DNA of 64,000 nucleotides. Source: Plantibacter flavus (lineage in GTDB: Bacteria > Actinomycetota > Actinomycetes > Actinomycetales > Microbacteriaceae). The notes under the pieces are model-generated. The model was not told the origin of the DNA. It ran no database searches and saw only the letters and a list, made by a program, of their open reading frames with translations. Position numbers and translations under genes: made by a program. Below, one piece after another: positions 8,792 to 18,377 of the stretch. The first letter of the stretch is position 1, and the number at the start of each line of letters is the position of its first letter. Location: assembly GCF_900177615.1 (NCBI RefSeq), contig NZ_FXAP01000002.1, forward strand, positions 310,001 to 374,000, in the 5' to 3' direction.

Positions 8792-8876
8792 TCCGCCAGA
8801 TCCACCGAGATGCACGGGCCTCACCACCCCGCTCCACCGAGCGCCCAGGCGCACCAGCACCGATCCCGAGGACCCT

Positions 8877-10121
8877 GTGTCAGAGCCGACCAACCCGCAC
8901 ACCGCACCCGTCGCACTGCGCCCACGCCGCGAACTCCTCGCCTGGCGCAACGCGATCTTCGTGATCTTCGCCTTGAGCGGCCTCAGCATCGCCACCTGGG
9001 TGGCCCGCATACCCGCCATCCGCGACAACCTCGAGCTGACGACCGGCGCCGTCGGGCTGCTCATCCTCGGCATGTCGATCGGATCGATCCTCGGCCTCGT
9101 CGCCTCGCAGCACCTCCTCGCGCGTCTCGGCCCTCGACACGGCATGCAGCTCACGCTCGGGCTCGTCGCGACCGGCTTGCTCCTCATCGGGGTCGGCGCG
9201 AGCCTCGTGCCACTCGAGGGCATCGTCCTCGTCGGGCTCATCATCTTCGGCTTCGGGAACGGAGCACTCGACGTCATGATGAACGTCGAGGGTGCCGCGG
9301 CCGAGCAGGAGCTCGGCAAGACGGTGATGCCGCTGATGCACGCGTGCTTCAGCTTCGGCACGGTCGCCGGAGCTGGTCTCGGCGCACTCGCGTCCGCAGC
9401 CGGCCTCGAGGTCTTCTGGCACGCGCTCGTCATGGCGGTCGTCATCGCGATCGTCGCCGTCGTCGCCGTGCGCTTCGTCCCGGCCGAGCAGGTGGTCTCC
9501 GATGAGCTGGACGACGCACCGAAGGCGCCGTGGCAGGACCGACTTCGCGAGAGCCTGTCGGTCTGGGCCGACGGCCGCCTCATCCTCATCGGCGTCATCA
9601 TGCTCGGGATGGCGTTCGCCGAGGGCAGCGCCAACGACTGGCTCGCACTCGCCGTGGTCGACGGCCACGAGCAGAGCAACACGACCGGCGCGCTCGTCTA
9701 CGGCGTGTTCGTCACCGCGATGACCGTCGGTCGCATCGTGGGCGGGCCGCTCATCGACCGCTTCGGTCGGGTGCCGGTGCTGCAGGTGTCGGCCGGCGCG
9801 GCGATCGCCGGACTCGTGCTGTTCATCCTCACGCCGGTCACCGCACTCATGGTCCTCGGCACCGTGCTGTGGGGACTCGGTGCCTCGCTCGGGTTCCCGG
9901 TGGGCATGTCCGCCGCGGCCGACGACTCCAAGCGCGCTGCGGCACGGGTGAGTGCCGTCGCGATGATCGGCTACTGCGCGTTCCTCGTCGGTCCGCCGCT
10001 CATCGGCATCCTCGGCGACGCCATCGGCCTACTGAACGCCCTGTTCGTCGTGCTCGTACTCATCGTGTTCGCCGGCCTGGCGTCTCCGGCCGCCCGTGAG
10101 AGCAGCCGCCGCAAGCGCTGA
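8877..10121 (+). CDS. MFS transporter
   Basis: A 414-residue polytopic membrane protein with about twelve hydrophobic segments in two halves, joined by a charged loop around residues 200-225. The N-terminus [32 protein letters not shown] and the helix-2/3 loop resemble the YbjJ/fucose-permease-like branch of the major facilitator superfamily. GTG at 8877 is chosen because membrane helix 1 begins about 20 residues later; the longer upstream frame crosses the operator. It is divergent from the LacI gene, so it probably carries the ligand sensed by that repressor. Confidence 0.85.
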   Translation: MSEPTNPHTAPVALRPRRELLAWRNAIFVIFALSGLSIATWVARIPAIRDNLELTTGAVGLLILGMSIGSILGLVASQHLLARLGPRHGMQLTLGLVATGLLLIGVGASLVPLEGIVLVGLIIFGFGNGALDVMMNVEGAAAEQELGKTVMPLMHACFSFGTVAGAGLGALASAAGLEVFWHALVMAVVIAIVAVVAVRFVPAEQVVSDELDDAPKAPWQDRLRESLSVWADGRLILIGVIMLGMAFAEGSANDWLALAVVDGHEQSNTTGALVYGVFVTAMTVGRIVGGPLIDRFGRVPVLQVSAGAAIAGLVLFILTPVTALMVLGTVLWGLGASLGFPVGMSAAADDSKRAAARVSAVAMIGYCAFLVGPPLIGILGDAIGLLNALFVVLVLIVFAGLASPAARESSRRKR

Positions 10122-10131
10122 GCCCCGTTCG

Positions 10132-10181
10132 TTCGCCCATGTTCGGGCGATTCAGCGTTCCGTCGCCCGAATATGGGCGAA
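10132..10181. repeat. Nested-hairpin intergenic repeat, copy A1
   Basis: Two 19-bp arms (10132-10150 and 10163-10181) are inverted copies of each other with one mismatch around a 12-nt loop. Each arm is itself a small hairpin with CGCCC/GGGCG ends. Related copies are at 18793, 42734 and 44705. It lies between the MFS and nucS genes. Confidence 0.85.
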
Positions 10182-10203
10182 TGGACGCGGGACGGTGTCG
10201 CGG

Positions 10204-10209
10204 TAGGCT
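10204..10209 (+). promoter_or_regulatory. -10 element of nucS, leaderless type
   Basis: TAGGCT ends 7 nt before the GTG start of nucS, so transcription would begin at about the start codon. The nearest -35-like hexamer, TGGACG at 10182-10187, is weak. Confidence 0.5.
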
Positions 10210-10216
10210 CGTCGTC

Positions 10217-10912
10217 GTGCGTTTGGTGATTGCGGAGTGCTCGGTCGACTATGCCGGACGGTTGTCGGCTCACTTGCCGCTCGCCAAGCGGCTGCTCATG
10301 GTGAAGAACGACGGCAGCCTGCTCGTCCACTCCGACGGCGGCTCCTACAAGCCGCTCAACTGGATGAGCCCGCCCTGCGTGCTCACGACGGTCGAGCCCG
10401 ATGAGACGCAGGCGGCGGCCGGCATCACGGAGCTGTGGAAGGTCACGCACAAGAAGACCGGCGACGCGCTCATCGTGTCGATCCACGAGGTCCACCACGA
10501 CAGCGCGCACGAGCTCGGCGTCGACCCCGGCCTCCAGAAGGACGGCGTCGAGGCGCACCTGCAGAAGCTCCTCGCCGAGCAGATCGAACTCCTCGGCGAC
10601 GGCTACCGGCTCATCCGCCGCGAGTACATGACCGCGATCGGCCCGGTCGACATCCTCGCCACCGACGCGACCGGGGCGTCCGTCGCGGTCGAGCTGAAGC
10701 GCCGCGGCGACATCGACGGCGTCGAGCAGCTCACCCGCTACCTCGAGCTCATGAACCGCGACCCGCTCCTCGCGCCGGTGCAGGGCGTGTTCGCCGCCCA
10801 GGAGATCAAGCCGCAGGCGCGCACCCTCGCCCAGGACCGCGGGATCCGCTGCGTCGTCCTCGACTACGACGCGATGCGCGGCCTCGACGACAGCGACTCC
10901 CGCCTCTTCTGA
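10217..10912 (+). CDS. nucS: Mismatch-specific endonuclease NucS/EndoMS
   Basis: 231 residues. NucS cleaves both strands at mismatched bases and carries non-canonical mismatch repair in actinobacteria and archaea, which lack MutS/MutL. The N-terminal DNA-binding half starts [16 protein letters not shown] and contains [14 protein letters not shown]. The C-terminal RecB-like nuclease half contains [36 protein letters not shown], with the catalytic Asp, Glu and Lys in the DI...VELKRR core. GTG at 10217 follows a leaderless-type -10. The gene stands alone. Confidence 0.95.
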   Translation: MRLVIAECSVDYAGRLSAHLPLAKRLLMVKNDGSLLVHSDGGSYKPLNWMSPPCVLTTVEPDETQAAAGITELWKVTHKKTGDALIVSIHEVHHDSAHELGVDPGLQKDGVEAHLQKLLAEQIELLGDGYRLIRREYMTAIGPVDILATDATGASVAVELKRRGDIDGVEQLTRYLELMNRDPLLAPVQGVFAAQEIKPQARTLAQDRGIRCVVLDYDAMRGLDDSDSRLF

Positions 10913-10930
10913 CGTCCCCTGCTGCGTTCG

Positions 10931-11058
10931 GTCAGCGCGGTGCGCCCGCGCGAGCGCACCGGAACCGGCGTGAGCGCGCCCCAGGCGCGTGAGCGCGCCC
11001 CTCCGGGGACCCGCGCTCAGCGCACAGCACCGCGGTGACGCCAGCGCACCGCGCTGAC
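10931..11058. repeat. MITE-like intergenic element, copy B1
   Basis: 128 bp bounded by perfect 15-bp inverted ends, GTCAGCGCGGTGCGC at 10931-10945 and its complement at 11044-11058. Inside are two GTGAGCGCGCCCC motifs. It fills the gap between the convergent nucS and gntP-type genes. Related elements lie at 21796 and 40149. Confidence 0.75.
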
Positions 11059-11075
11059 GTCACCACAGCACCGGA

Positions 11076-12548
11076 TCAGACGAACAGCCAGATGAGGGCG
11101 ACCATCCCGAAGCCGACGACCGAGAGGATCGTCTCGAGGACGGTCCAGGTCGCGAGCGTCTGCTTCACCGACATGTTGAAGTACTTCGCGATGATCCAGA
11201 ACCCACCGTCGTTGACGTGCGAGAGCGTGATCGAACCCGCCGCGATCGCGATGCCGATGAGTGCCAGCTGCGGCTGCGAGTAGTCGCCGGCGAGCACGAC
11301 CGGCTGCAGGATCCCCGCCGTGATCACGATGGCCGCGGTCGCCGAGCCCTGCGCGATGCGGAGGCCGGAGCTGATGAGGTACGCCGACACGATGATCGGC
11401 AGGCCGAGCGAACCGAGCACCTCGGCCAATGCCGCCCCGACACCCGTCGCCGAGATGACGGCGCCGAAGAACGCACCCGCACCGACGACGAGCAGGATCA
11501 TGCCGATCGGCCGGAGCGACTGACCGGAGAGCTCGCCCAACTCGGCGAGCGTCATGCCGCGCCGCACCCCGAGCACGTAGTACGCGAGGCAGACGGCGAT
11601 CGTGAGCGCGACCGCCGGGTTGCCGATGAGCGTCAACGCTTCGAGGACCGGGCCGCTCGGCAGGGCGAGTGCGCCGAAGGTCGCGGCGAGGATCAGCAGG
11701 ATCGGCGTGACGATGATGAGGCCCACCGCCCAGAGCGAGACGTCCTTGCGCTCGGGGGCGTCGTCCTCGGGCTCCAGCACGTACTCCTCGGGAACCGAGA
11801 CCATGACGCGCTTCCCGATCCAGAGCGGCCACGCGATACCCGACGCGATGAAGGCGGGGATACCGCAGAGGAAGCCCATGAGGATGAGCCAGCCGAGACC
11901 GACCTCGAAGGTGCCGGCAAGCGCCGTCGGGCCCGGGTGCGGCGGCAGGAACGCGTGCGTCATCGAGAGGCCGGCGAGCATCGGGAGCGCGTAGAGCACG
12001 AGCGACTTCCCGCCGCGACGCGCGGTGATGTAGACGAGGGGCGCGAGGACGAAGATGCCGACGTCGAAGAACACGGGGATGCCGAAGATGAGACCGGTGA
12101 GCCCCATCGCGATCGGAGCGCCACGTTCCCCGAAGCGACCGAGGAGCTTGCGGATGAGGACGTCCGCACCGCCGGAGCGCTCGAGGATCGCGCCGAGCAC
12201 GGTGCCGAGACCGATGATGATCGTGATGTGCCCGAGGATGCCGCCGAAGCCGGTCTCGAGGAGCGACGCCCCCGGTTTGATCTGCTCGTCGTCGAAGGGG
12301 TCCGGCACGGCCACGCCGACGATCTGGTAGATGCTCGTCCCGGTCGCGAGGGCCAGACCGATGCCGACGATGAAGAGCGAGATGAACGGTTCGAGCTTCA
12401 CCCGGATGATGAGGAAGAGCAGCACCGCGATGGCGACCGCGCACAGGATGAGCAGGCCGGGGGTGGTCTGCTGCAGCCATCCGATGGGATCGCTCGGGGC
12501 TGGTGCGGCGGCGGCTACGACGCTGCGCGCGAGGGCGGTGATGGGCAT
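11076..12548 (-). CDS. GntP-family sugar-acid permease
   Basis: A 490-residue inner-membrane symporter with 12 or more hydrophobic segments. It matches the gluconate:H+ symporter family: residues such as LKPGASLLETGFGGILGHITIIIGLGTVLGAILE and the PHPGPTALAGTF loop are typical. ATG at 12548 is preceded by AGAAGG. It is the last gene of the leftward unit with the N-acyl-D-amino-acid deacylase, KDPG aldolase and PLP deaminase. Its substrate is therefore probably an aldonate such as N-acetyl-D-glucosaminate or D-glucosaminate rather than plain gluconate; this is inferred from context. Confidence 0.9.
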   Translation of the reverse strand: MPITALARSVVAAAAPAPSDPIGWLQQTTPGLLILCAVAIAVLLFLIIRVKLEPFISLFIVGIGLALATGTSIYQIVGVAVPDPFDDEQIKPGASLLETGFGGILGHITIIIGLGTVLGAILERSGGADVLIRKLLGRFGERGAPIAMGLTGLIFGIPVFFDVGIFVLAPLVYITARRGGKSLVLYALPMLAGLSMTHAFLPPHPGPTALAGTFEVGLGWLILMGFLCGIPAFIASGIAWPLWIGKRVMVSVPEEYVLEPEDDAPERKDVSLWAVGLIIVTPILLILAATFGALALPSGPVLEALTLIGNPAVALTIAVCLAYYVLGVRRGMTLAELGELSGQSLRPIGMILLVVGAGAFFGAVISATGVGAALAEVLGSLGLPIIVSAYLISSGLRIAQGSATAAIVITAGILQPVVLAGDYSQPQLALIGIAIAAGSITLSHVNDGGFWIIAKYFNMSVKQTLATWTVLETILSVVGFGMVALIWLFV

Positions 12549-12600
12549 GGGAGGACCTTCTGTGTCTGTGGGCGCGGGGCGGGGAGGGACGAGGGAGCGG

Positions 12601-14241
12601 TCAGGCCGGGCTGCGGCGGATCGACCGACCGGGGACGGCGTCGGTGCGTCGACCGTCGGCGATGACGGCGGCACCGTTCACGAAGACCCACGGGATGCCG
12701 GCGGCCTGCTGCCGGGGCTCGGCGAACGTCGCGCGGTCGGCGATGGTCGCGGGGTCGAAGAGGACGACGTCGGCGACGGCTCCGACGCGGAGCACGCCGC
12801 GGTCGCTGAGGCCGAGTCGCCCGGCCGGACGCGAGGTGAGGTGGGCGACGGCGTCTTCCAGCCCGAGCACCCCCTCTTCGCGGACGTAGTGGCCGAGGTA
12901 GCGCGGGAACGTGCCCCACGCGCGCGGGTGGGGCTTCGCGCCGATGAGGATCCCGTCGCTCCCGCCGGTGTGAGCCGGATGCACCATCATCGTGCGCACG
13001 TTGGCCTCGTCGCCGACGTGCTGGAGGATGCCGGTCGCGAGCCGGTCGGCTTCGAGCAGCGCGAAGAACAGGGCTGTCGGGTCGCCCGACCACGCGTGTC
13101 CCGCATCCTCCGCGGCGATGTCGGCGACGGTTCGGCCGACGAATCCGGCGAGCTCGGGGTTCGCGACGCCGGAGATCTCGATCGTGGCCCAGTCGGTGAC
13201 GACCCCGTGACAGCCGTCGGTGCCGAGCACCTCGAGCTCGTATCGGATCCGCGCACGGACGTCGTCGTCGCCCAGGCGCTCGATCGTCGCGTCAGGCCCG
13301 CCGACCGCCGCCCAGCTCGGCAGCAACGCCGACAGGGTCGTCGAACCCGGCAGGTACGGATAGGTGTCGAGCGTGATGTCGACCCCGTCGGCGATGGCGG
13401 CGTCGATGAGCGCCACGAGTTCGGCGGCCCGGCCTGCGTTGACGCCGAAGTTCATCGTCGCGTGCGTGAGGTGTAGCGCGCACCCGGAACGACGACTGAT
13501 GTCGATCATCTCCGCATACGCCTCGAGTGCACCCTTGCCGTACGAACGTTGGTGCGGTGCGTAGAAGCCGCCGTGCTCCGCGACGGTGCGGCACAGCGCG
13601 ACGAGCTCCTCGGTGTCGGCGAACATGCCGGGCACGTAGGTGAGGCCGGAGGACATCCCGACGGCCCCCTCCCGCATCCCGGCGGCGACGAGCTCCTGCA
13701 TGCGAGCGATCTCGTCAGCGGTCGCAGCCCGGTTCTCGGTGCCGACCACGAGCATCCGGACGGAGCCCTGCGGCACCAGGTAGGCGACGTTCAGCGCGGC
13801 CCCGCGGTCGACCCGCTCGAGGTACTCGCCGACGGTCCGCCAGGCGAAGTCGACGTCGTCGGGTTGCCCGTTCCAGCCGGCGATCTGCTGCCGGACGATC
13901 GACATCGTGCGGTCGTCCGTCGGGGCGTAAGAGAGCCCGTCCTGTCCGAGGACCTCCGTGGTGACACCCTGCGAGACCTTGGCGAGGTGCTCGTGGTCGC
14001 GCAGGACGGCGAGGTCGGAGTGGGCGTGCATGTCGATGAAGCCGGGCGAGGCGACGAGACCGTCGGCGTCGATGATCAGGGCGTCGGCGGGCGCGTCGGC
14101 GTCAGCGGACCCCCCGATCGCGATGATGCGACCCCGGTCGATGAGCAGCGACCCGTGCGCGCTCGGTCCGCCGGTGCCGTCGACGATGCGAGCGCCGCGG
14201 ATGACCACCGCGCGCGCGCCGTCCGTCGGTCGCGACGTCAC
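12601..14241 (-). CDS. N-acyl-D-amino-acid deacylase family amidohydrolase
   Basis: A 546-residue amidohydrolase. The N-terminal small beta domain is followed by the metal-binding [12 protein letters not shown] (near residue 70), [38 protein letters not shown], the GSDG turn and [15 protein letters not shown], all typical of D-aminoacylases. It removes an acyl group from an N-acyl-D-amino acid. GTG at 14241 overlaps the aldolase stop (GTGA). The longer open frame upstream is a shadow. Given its neighbours, I infer that it may deacetylate N-acetyl-D-glucosaminate, giving D-glucosaminate for the PLP enzyme. Confidence 0.88.
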   Translation of the reverse strand: MTSRPTDGARAVVIRGARIVDGTGGPSAHGSLLIDRGRIIAIGGSADADAPADALIIDADGLVASPGFIDMHAHSDLAVLRDHEHLAKVSQGVTTEVLGQDGLSYAPTDDRTMSIVRQQIAGWNGQPDDVDFAWRTVGEYLERVDRGAALNVAYLVPQGSVRMLVVGTENRAATADEIARMQELVAAGMREGAVGMSSGLTYVPGMFADTEELVALCRTVAEHGGFYAPHQRSYGKGALEAYAEMIDISRRSGCALHLTHATMNFGVNAGRAAELVALIDAAIADGVDITLDTYPYLPGSTTLSALLPSWAAVGGPDATIERLGDDDVRARIRYELEVLGTDGCHGVVTDWATIEISGVANPELAGFVGRTVADIAAEDAGHAWSGDPTALFFALLEADRLATGILQHVGDEANVRTMMVHPAHTGGSDGILIGAKPHPRAWGTFPRYLGHYVREEGVLGLEDAVAHLTSRPAGRLGLSDRGVLRVGAVADVVLFDPATIADRATFAEPRQQAAGIPWVFVNGAAVIADGRRTDAVPGRSIRRSPA

Positions 14242-14897
14242 GGCAGGAGGGCCGCCGTGGTGAAGGCGGTCGCGCGCTCGGTGACCCCGGCCCAGTCGGC
14301 CGCGGCGACATCGGCCGCACCGACGACACTCGACCCCGCGGTCACGGCAGCTGCGCCGGCCTGGATGTACTCCCGCGCGTTGCCGGCGTGCAGTCCGCCC
14401 GACGGCACGAGCCGGAGACCGGGGAACGGACCCTTGAGGTCCTTGAGGAAGCCGGACCCCATGGCGGCGGCTGGAAAGATCTTCACCGCGTGGGAACCGA
14501 GCGACGCGGCGCGCATGACCTCGCTGGGCGTCATCGCGCCGAGCAGGAACGGGATGCCGGCGGCGGTCGCGACCTCGGCCACTTCCTCGCTCAGACCGGG
14601 CGTGACCAGGAACTGCGCACCGCTGTCGACGGCGCGCTGAGCGGTGTCGCGGTCCACGACCGTCCCCGCGCCGATCACGGCCCCGTGGTCGCCGATCGCG
14701 TCGGCCGCGGCGCGGATCAGGGCTTCGACCCCCGGCGTGGTGAAGGTGAACTCCACACTGCGGATCCCGCCCGCGGCGAGCGCCCGGCAGAGTTCGACCG
14801 GGTCGGGGATGACGGGTACGCGGACGACGGCGATGGCGCGGTCGGCGTACAGGGCGTCGAGGGCGTGCGGCGTGGTGGGAGGGGTCTCGAGCGTCAT
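14238..14897 (-). CDS. eda: 2-dehydro-3-deoxyphosphogluconate (KDPG) aldolase
   Basis: 219 residues, a class I aldolase of the Eda family that splits KDPG to pyruvate and glyceraldehyde-3-phosphate. It shows the TIM-barrel motifs [14 protein letters not shown] (catalytic Glu), [18 protein letters not shown] and the Schiff-base lysine in [11 protein letters not shown] at 14897 is fixed by homology; the open frame upstream is a shadow of the PLP gene. It is the second gene of the leftward unit. Together with the KDG kinase on the other side of the promoter region it closes both the amino-sugar-acid and hexuronate routes. Confidence 0.93.
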   Translation of the reverse strand: MTLETPPTTPHALDALYADRAIAVVRVPVIPDPVELCRALAAGGIRSVEFTFTTPGVEALIRAAADAIGDHGAVIGAGTVVDRDTAQRAVDSGAQFLVTPGLSEEVAEVATAAGIPFLLGAMTPSEVMRAASLGSHAVKIFPAAAMGSGFLKDLKGPFPGLRLVPSGGLHAGNAREYIQAGAAAVTAGSSVVGAADVAAADWAGVTERATAFTTAALLP

Positions 14898-14920
14898 GCG
14901 GGGCTCCTGTTCGGTTCGGC

Positions 14921-16225
14921 TCAGCCGAAGGTGGTGGTGACGGCGTCGACGGCGCTCGGTTCGGCGAGACGGACGTCGTCGATGACCACGAGGGCACGCC
15001 ACTTGTCGAAGGTGGTGCACGGGTGGGAGAGGCCCAGGCGGATGACGTCGCCGACCTCGACGTCGCTGCCGGGCGGCAGGGAGACGAAGGTGTGCTGGTC
15101 GTTCATGGCCGTGGTCGTCGCGCCCGGGAGCGCTTCGACGATGGCGGATCCGGCGCGGCGGACGCCCTGCACCTCGGGGAGCCCCTCGTCGAAGGGGAAG
15201 TCGCGCTTCCCGCCGTCGACGAGCGCGAGGCCGGGCTCGGGGCGGGAGACGATCGTCGCCCAGCCGTGGATCGCGGAGCGGAAGTCGCCGGTGCCCTCGT
15301 GGCGGCCGAGCGGGGTGATCCCGCGGTAGAAGCCGTCGTCGTGGGTGACGTACGCGCCGGAGCGCAGCAGCACGTCGACGGCGCGTCCGTGAGCGCCGTC
15401 GAGGTCGCGCAGTCCGGCGAGGACCTCGGCGACCACGTCGAAGTAGGCGCTGCCCCCGGCGGTCACGATGAGCGTCCGGACGCGTTCGTCGTACCGGCCG
15501 CCTGCGAGGAGCGCGCCGTGGAGAGCTGCGAGCGACTCCAGGTAGTCGCGGACGATCTGCAGCGAACCGTCGTCGCCGTGGTGCGCGAGGGCCCCCTCGT
15601 AGCCGCTGACGCCGGCGAGCGCGAGCTCGGGCGAGGCGACGACGGCCTCGGCGATCTCGAGCGCGGTGGCCTGGTCTCGGGCTCCGGTGCGGCCGCCCGG
15701 CGCACCGAGTTCCACGAGCACGTGGAGGGGGCGACGGGGTGGCTGCTCGGCGAGCACGCGCGACATGATCTGCACGGCTCGGACGGAGTCGGCCCACACG
15801 ACGATCTCGGCGTCGCCGCTGTCGAGAGCCCGCCCGACGGCGCGCAGGTGTTCGGGCTGCACGAGGGCGTTGGCGAGCATCACGCGCGGGATCGACCAGT
15901 CGAGCGCGACGGAGAGCTGCCACGGGGTCGCGACGGTGATGCCCCAGGCACCCGCGTCGAGCTGACGCTGCCACAGGGCTCGGTTCATCGTCGTCTTGCC
16001 GTGCGGCGCGAGGCCCACCCCTGCGCGGTCGCACCACTGGCGCATGGTCTCGACGTTGTCGGTGACCGCCGAGCGGTCGAGCGTGACGAGCGGCGTGGTG
16101 AAGTCGGCGAGCGCCGGTCGACCGGCGAGGAACGTGGCGGCGTCGGTCCCGACGGAGGCCGGCGGGAAGCCCTTGAGGCTGCCGTCGAGCACGCCCAGCG
16201 CGCCGGCATCGAAGTCGTCCGTCAT
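14921..16225 (-). CDS. Fold-III PLP amino acid deaminase/dehydratase
   Basis: 434 residues of the alanine-racemase-fold group that includes D-threonine aldolase and eukaryotic-type D-serine dehydratase. The PLP lysine lies in [12 protein letters not shown] near residue 80, the barrel follows, and the C-terminal DSD-like domain ends with [11 protein letters not shown], carrying the His and Cys expected of the zinc site. AGGAGACG precedes ATG. It is first in a unit with KDPG aldolase, a D-aminoacylase and GntP. The best fitting activity is D-glucosaminate dehydratase, giving 2-keto-3-deoxygluconate and ammonia, or a general D-amino acid deaminase. The family is clear; the substrate is inferred. 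Confidence 0.85.
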   Translation of the reverse strand: MTDDFDAGALGVLDGSLKGFPPASVGTDAATFLAGRPALADFTTPLVTLDRSAVTDNVETMRQWCDRAGVGLAPHGKTTMNRALWQRQLDAGAWGITVATPWQLSVALDWSIPRVMLANALVQPEHLRAVGRALDSGDAEIVVWADSVRAVQIMSRVLAEQPPRRPLHVLVELGAPGGRTGARDQATALEIAEAVVASPELALAGVSGYEGALAHHGDDGSLQIVRDYLESLAALHGALLAGGRYDERVRTLIVTAGGSAYFDVVAEVLAGLRDLDGAHGRAVDVLLRSGAYVTHDDGFYRGITPLGRHEGTGDFRSAIHGWATIVSRPEPGLALVDGGKRDFPFDEGLPEVQGVRRAGSAIVEALPGATTTAMNDQHTFVSLPPGSDVEVGDVIRLGLSHPCTTFDKWRALVVIDDVRLAEPSAVDAVTTTFG

Positions 16226-16291
16226 CGTCTCCTCGTTTCGCGATCGAGCGCTGCACCCGCCGACGTCGTCAGCGCCAGGCGTTGCGCATCT

Positions 16292-16332
16292 TGCAACGTA
16301 TATTGCATCCGGCGCTACGTCTGTTCTAGCAT
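16292..16332. promoter_or_regulatory. Inverted repeat and promoter before the KDG kinase gene
   Basis: TGCAA at 16292-16296 and TTGCA at 16303-16307 form an inverted repeat with a 6-nt spacer. The right arm overlaps a -35-like TTGCAT (16303-16308), followed after 18 nt by TAGCAT (16327-16332). It sits between the two divergent units, so it is the likely IclR operator. The assignment to IclR is inferred from position. Confidence 0.5.
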
Positions 16333-16383
16333 TGCGTCCACAGGCCGTCAACCGGACCCGGCCGAGACGCGAGGGGAACCGTG

Positions 16384-17433
16384 ATGACGACGTCACCGTC
16401 CACCGTGAGCACGATCGGCGAAGCGATGGTCGTCCTCCTGCCCGAGGGCCAGCTCCCGGTCGCCGAAGCCCGCGAATACCGGACGGGCGTCGGCGGTGCC
16501 GAGTTCAACGTCGCCTCCAGCCTCGCGCGCCTGGGCGTCCCCACCCACTGGATCTCACGCCTCGGCGACGACGGGTTCGGCGACTACATCCTCGAGACGG
16601 CCCGGCACGACGGCGTCCTCACCGACGCCGTTGAACGCGACGACCACCGGCCCACCGGCCTCTACGTCAAGGAGACGGTCGTGAGCGCCGACGGCGACCG
16701 TCGGCCGAGGATGCACTACTACCGCAGCGAGTCCGCCGCATCGCAGCTCGGCGCCGACACCCTGCGACACGAGGCGACCCGGGCGGCCATCACCGCCTCC
16801 GCCATCGTGCACACCTCCGGCATCACCCCGGCGCTCTCCGACTCGACCGCGCTGCTCGTGGGCGAGCTGGGCGACGCGCTCCCCCGCGACACCGTCCTGA
16901 GCGTCGACCTCAACTTCCGACCGCGACTCTGGGAGCGTCGCTCGACCGCCCCGCTGCATCGCCTGCTCGACCAGGCGTCCGTCCTGTTCCTCGGCGTCGA
17001 CGAAGCGGAGCTGTTCTTCGGCCACACGGACGCCGCCCGCCTCTTCGCCGAGCTGCCGACCCTGCAGCGCATCGTGCTCAAGGACGAGGAGAACGCAGCG
17101 ACCACCCTCCACCGTGACTCCGAGGCGGGCATCGAAGTGCGGTCGTTGTCGGTCGACGTCGTCGAGACCGTCGGTGCGGGCGACGCGTTCGCCGCCGGCT
17201 ACCTCGCCGGGCTGGCCTCGGGTCGCTCCGACACCGCCTGCACGCGGCTCGGCCACGCGGTCGCGGCGTCGACGCTCATCTGCCATGGTGACCGCCCCGA
17301 GCTCGTGCCCGACGCGCAGGGCGTCAGCACCATCGTCGAGGCGACCGATGAGGAGTGGGCGTCGTGGCGCATCACCGCGGACCGCCCACTGCCGTGGACC
17401 ACGGTCGGCGCGCACGGGATGATCGACGCATGA
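16384..17433 (+). CDS. kdgK: PfkB-family 2-keto-3-deoxygluconate kinase
   Basis: 349 residues of the ribokinase/PfkB fold. It shows the N-terminal GEAMVVLLPEG and GVGGAEFNVASSLARLG sugar-binding region, and the C-terminal ATP/anion-hole signature VETVGAGDAFAAGYLAGL with the catalytic Asp. It should phosphorylate KDG to KDPG for the aldolase encoded divergently. GTG at 16381 is adjacent, but ATG at 16384 has better spacing to GAGGGGAA. It overlaps the IclR gene by ATGA. The KDG assignment rests on family plus the neighbouring eda gene. Confidence 0.85.
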   Translation: MTTSPSTVSTIGEAMVVLLPEGQLPVAEAREYRTGVGGAEFNVASSLARLGVPTHWISRLGDDGFGDYILETARHDGVLTDAVERDDHRPTGLYVKETVVSADGDRRPRMHYYRSESAASQLGADTLRHEATRAAITASAIVHTSGITPALSDSTALLVGELGDALPRDTVLSVDLNFRPRLWERRSTAPLHRLLDQASVLFLGVDEAELFFGHTDAARLFAELPTLQRIVLKDEENAATTLHRDSEAGIEVRSLSVDVVETVGAGDAFAAGYLAGLASGRSDTACTRLGHAVAASTLICHGDRPELVPDAQGVSTIVEATDEEWASWRITADRPLPWTTVGAHGMIDA

Positions 17434-18203
17434 GTCAATCGCTGTCCCGGGCCCTCGACCTCCTCCGCGAGATCGTCTCGGGCACCAACTCCCTCGACGC
17501 GCTCGCAGCGACGGCCGGCGTGCACAAGACCACGGTGCTGCGCCTGCTCAACACGCTCGAGGAGCACGGCTTCGTCACGCGCGACGCGTCGTTCCGGTAC
17601 CACCTCGGGCGGGCGATGTTCGAGCTGACCCAGACCGCGCTCGACGAGCAGGACGTCCGCGGCGTCGCCGCTCCGCACATCCGGGCGCTCGGGGCGGCGA
17701 CGGGTCAGACGGTGCACCTCGCCGCCTATGAGGGTGGCTCCGTCTTCTACATCGACAAGGTCGAGTCCCGTCAGCCCCTCCGCATGTACTCGCGTGTCGG
17801 CCTGCCCGCCTCCCTGTACGCGACCGGGGTCGCGAAGGTCCTCCTCGGTGGACTCGACGAGGCGGAGCGTCGACGCGTCGTCACGGGCATCGTGTTCGAG
17901 CGGTACACCGACAAGACCATCACCGACGCCGACGCCCTCCTGGCCGAGATCGAGCGCTCGACCGAACGCGGGTGGGCCGAGGACCACGAGGAGCACGAGA
18001 GCTTCATGAACTGCGTGGCCGCTCCGGTGTTCGGGCCCGACGGCCGGGTCACCGCGGCGGTGTCGATCTCCGTCCCGACGATGGTCCTCCCCCACAGCGG
18101 CGTCCGAGCCCTCCTGCCGCAGCTCCTCGCCACCACGACCGCGATCTCCGCCGAACTCGGCTACGCACCGCCGTCGCCCGCCGAGGCCCCCGCCACCGCC
18201 TGA
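17430..18203 (+). CDS. IclR-family transcriptional regulator
   Basis: 257 residues. The N-terminal winged helix-turn-helix (SLDALAATAGVHKTTVLRLLNTLEEHGFVTRD) is followed by the IclR effector domain, with LPASLYATGVAKVLLG and GWAEDHEEHESFMNCVAAPVF. It is coupled to the kinase gene by ATGA at 17430. It most likely controls both divergent units by sensing KDG, KDPG or the amino sugar acid, as IclR/KdgR proteins often do. Direct evidence is limited to location and family. Confidence 0.92.
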   Translation: MSQSLSRALDLLREIVSGTNSLDALAATAGVHKTTVLRLLNTLEEHGFVTRDASFRYHLGRAMFELTQTALDEQDVRGVAAPHIRALGAATGQTVHLAAYEGGSVFYIDKVESRQPLRMYSRVGLPASLYATGVAKVLLGGLDEAERRRVVTGIVFERYTDKTITDADALLAEIERSTERGWAEDHEEHESFMNCVAAPVFGPDGRVTAAVSISVPTMVLPHSGVRALLPQLLATTTAISAELGYAPPSPAEAPATA

Positions 18204-18250
18204 CCTCCCGCCCGTCCCGTCCCTGAGCCCCACCAACCCCGGTCGCTGAC

Positions 18251-18354
18251 CACCCATCCGGTCCCTGACCACCTACCCCGGTCCCTGAGCTTGTCGAAGG
18301 GCCACCCATCCGGTCCCTGACCACCTACCCCGGTCCCTGAGCTTGTCGAAGGGC
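18251..18354. repeat. Perfect 52-bp tandem duplication
   Basis: 18251-18302 and 18303-18354 are identical 52-bp units. Each ends in a copy of the dispersed motif GGTCCCTGAGCTTGTCGAAG(GG). Degenerate half-copies precede them from about 18217. The array lies between the iclR and ridA genes and adds about 170 bp to the ridA leader. Confidence 0.92.
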
Positions 18355-18377
18355 CACCAACCGAAGGACACACCCCC

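Noticed and set aside
12601..14997. 798-residue version of the deacylase
   Set aside because: Upstream of GTG 14241 the frame is an Arg/Pro-rich shadow of the aldolase gene. The GTGA overlap and the domain start fix the shorter form.
18251..18354. CRISPR-like array
   Set aside because: Only two direct, contiguous 52-bp units with no spacers and no cas genes.
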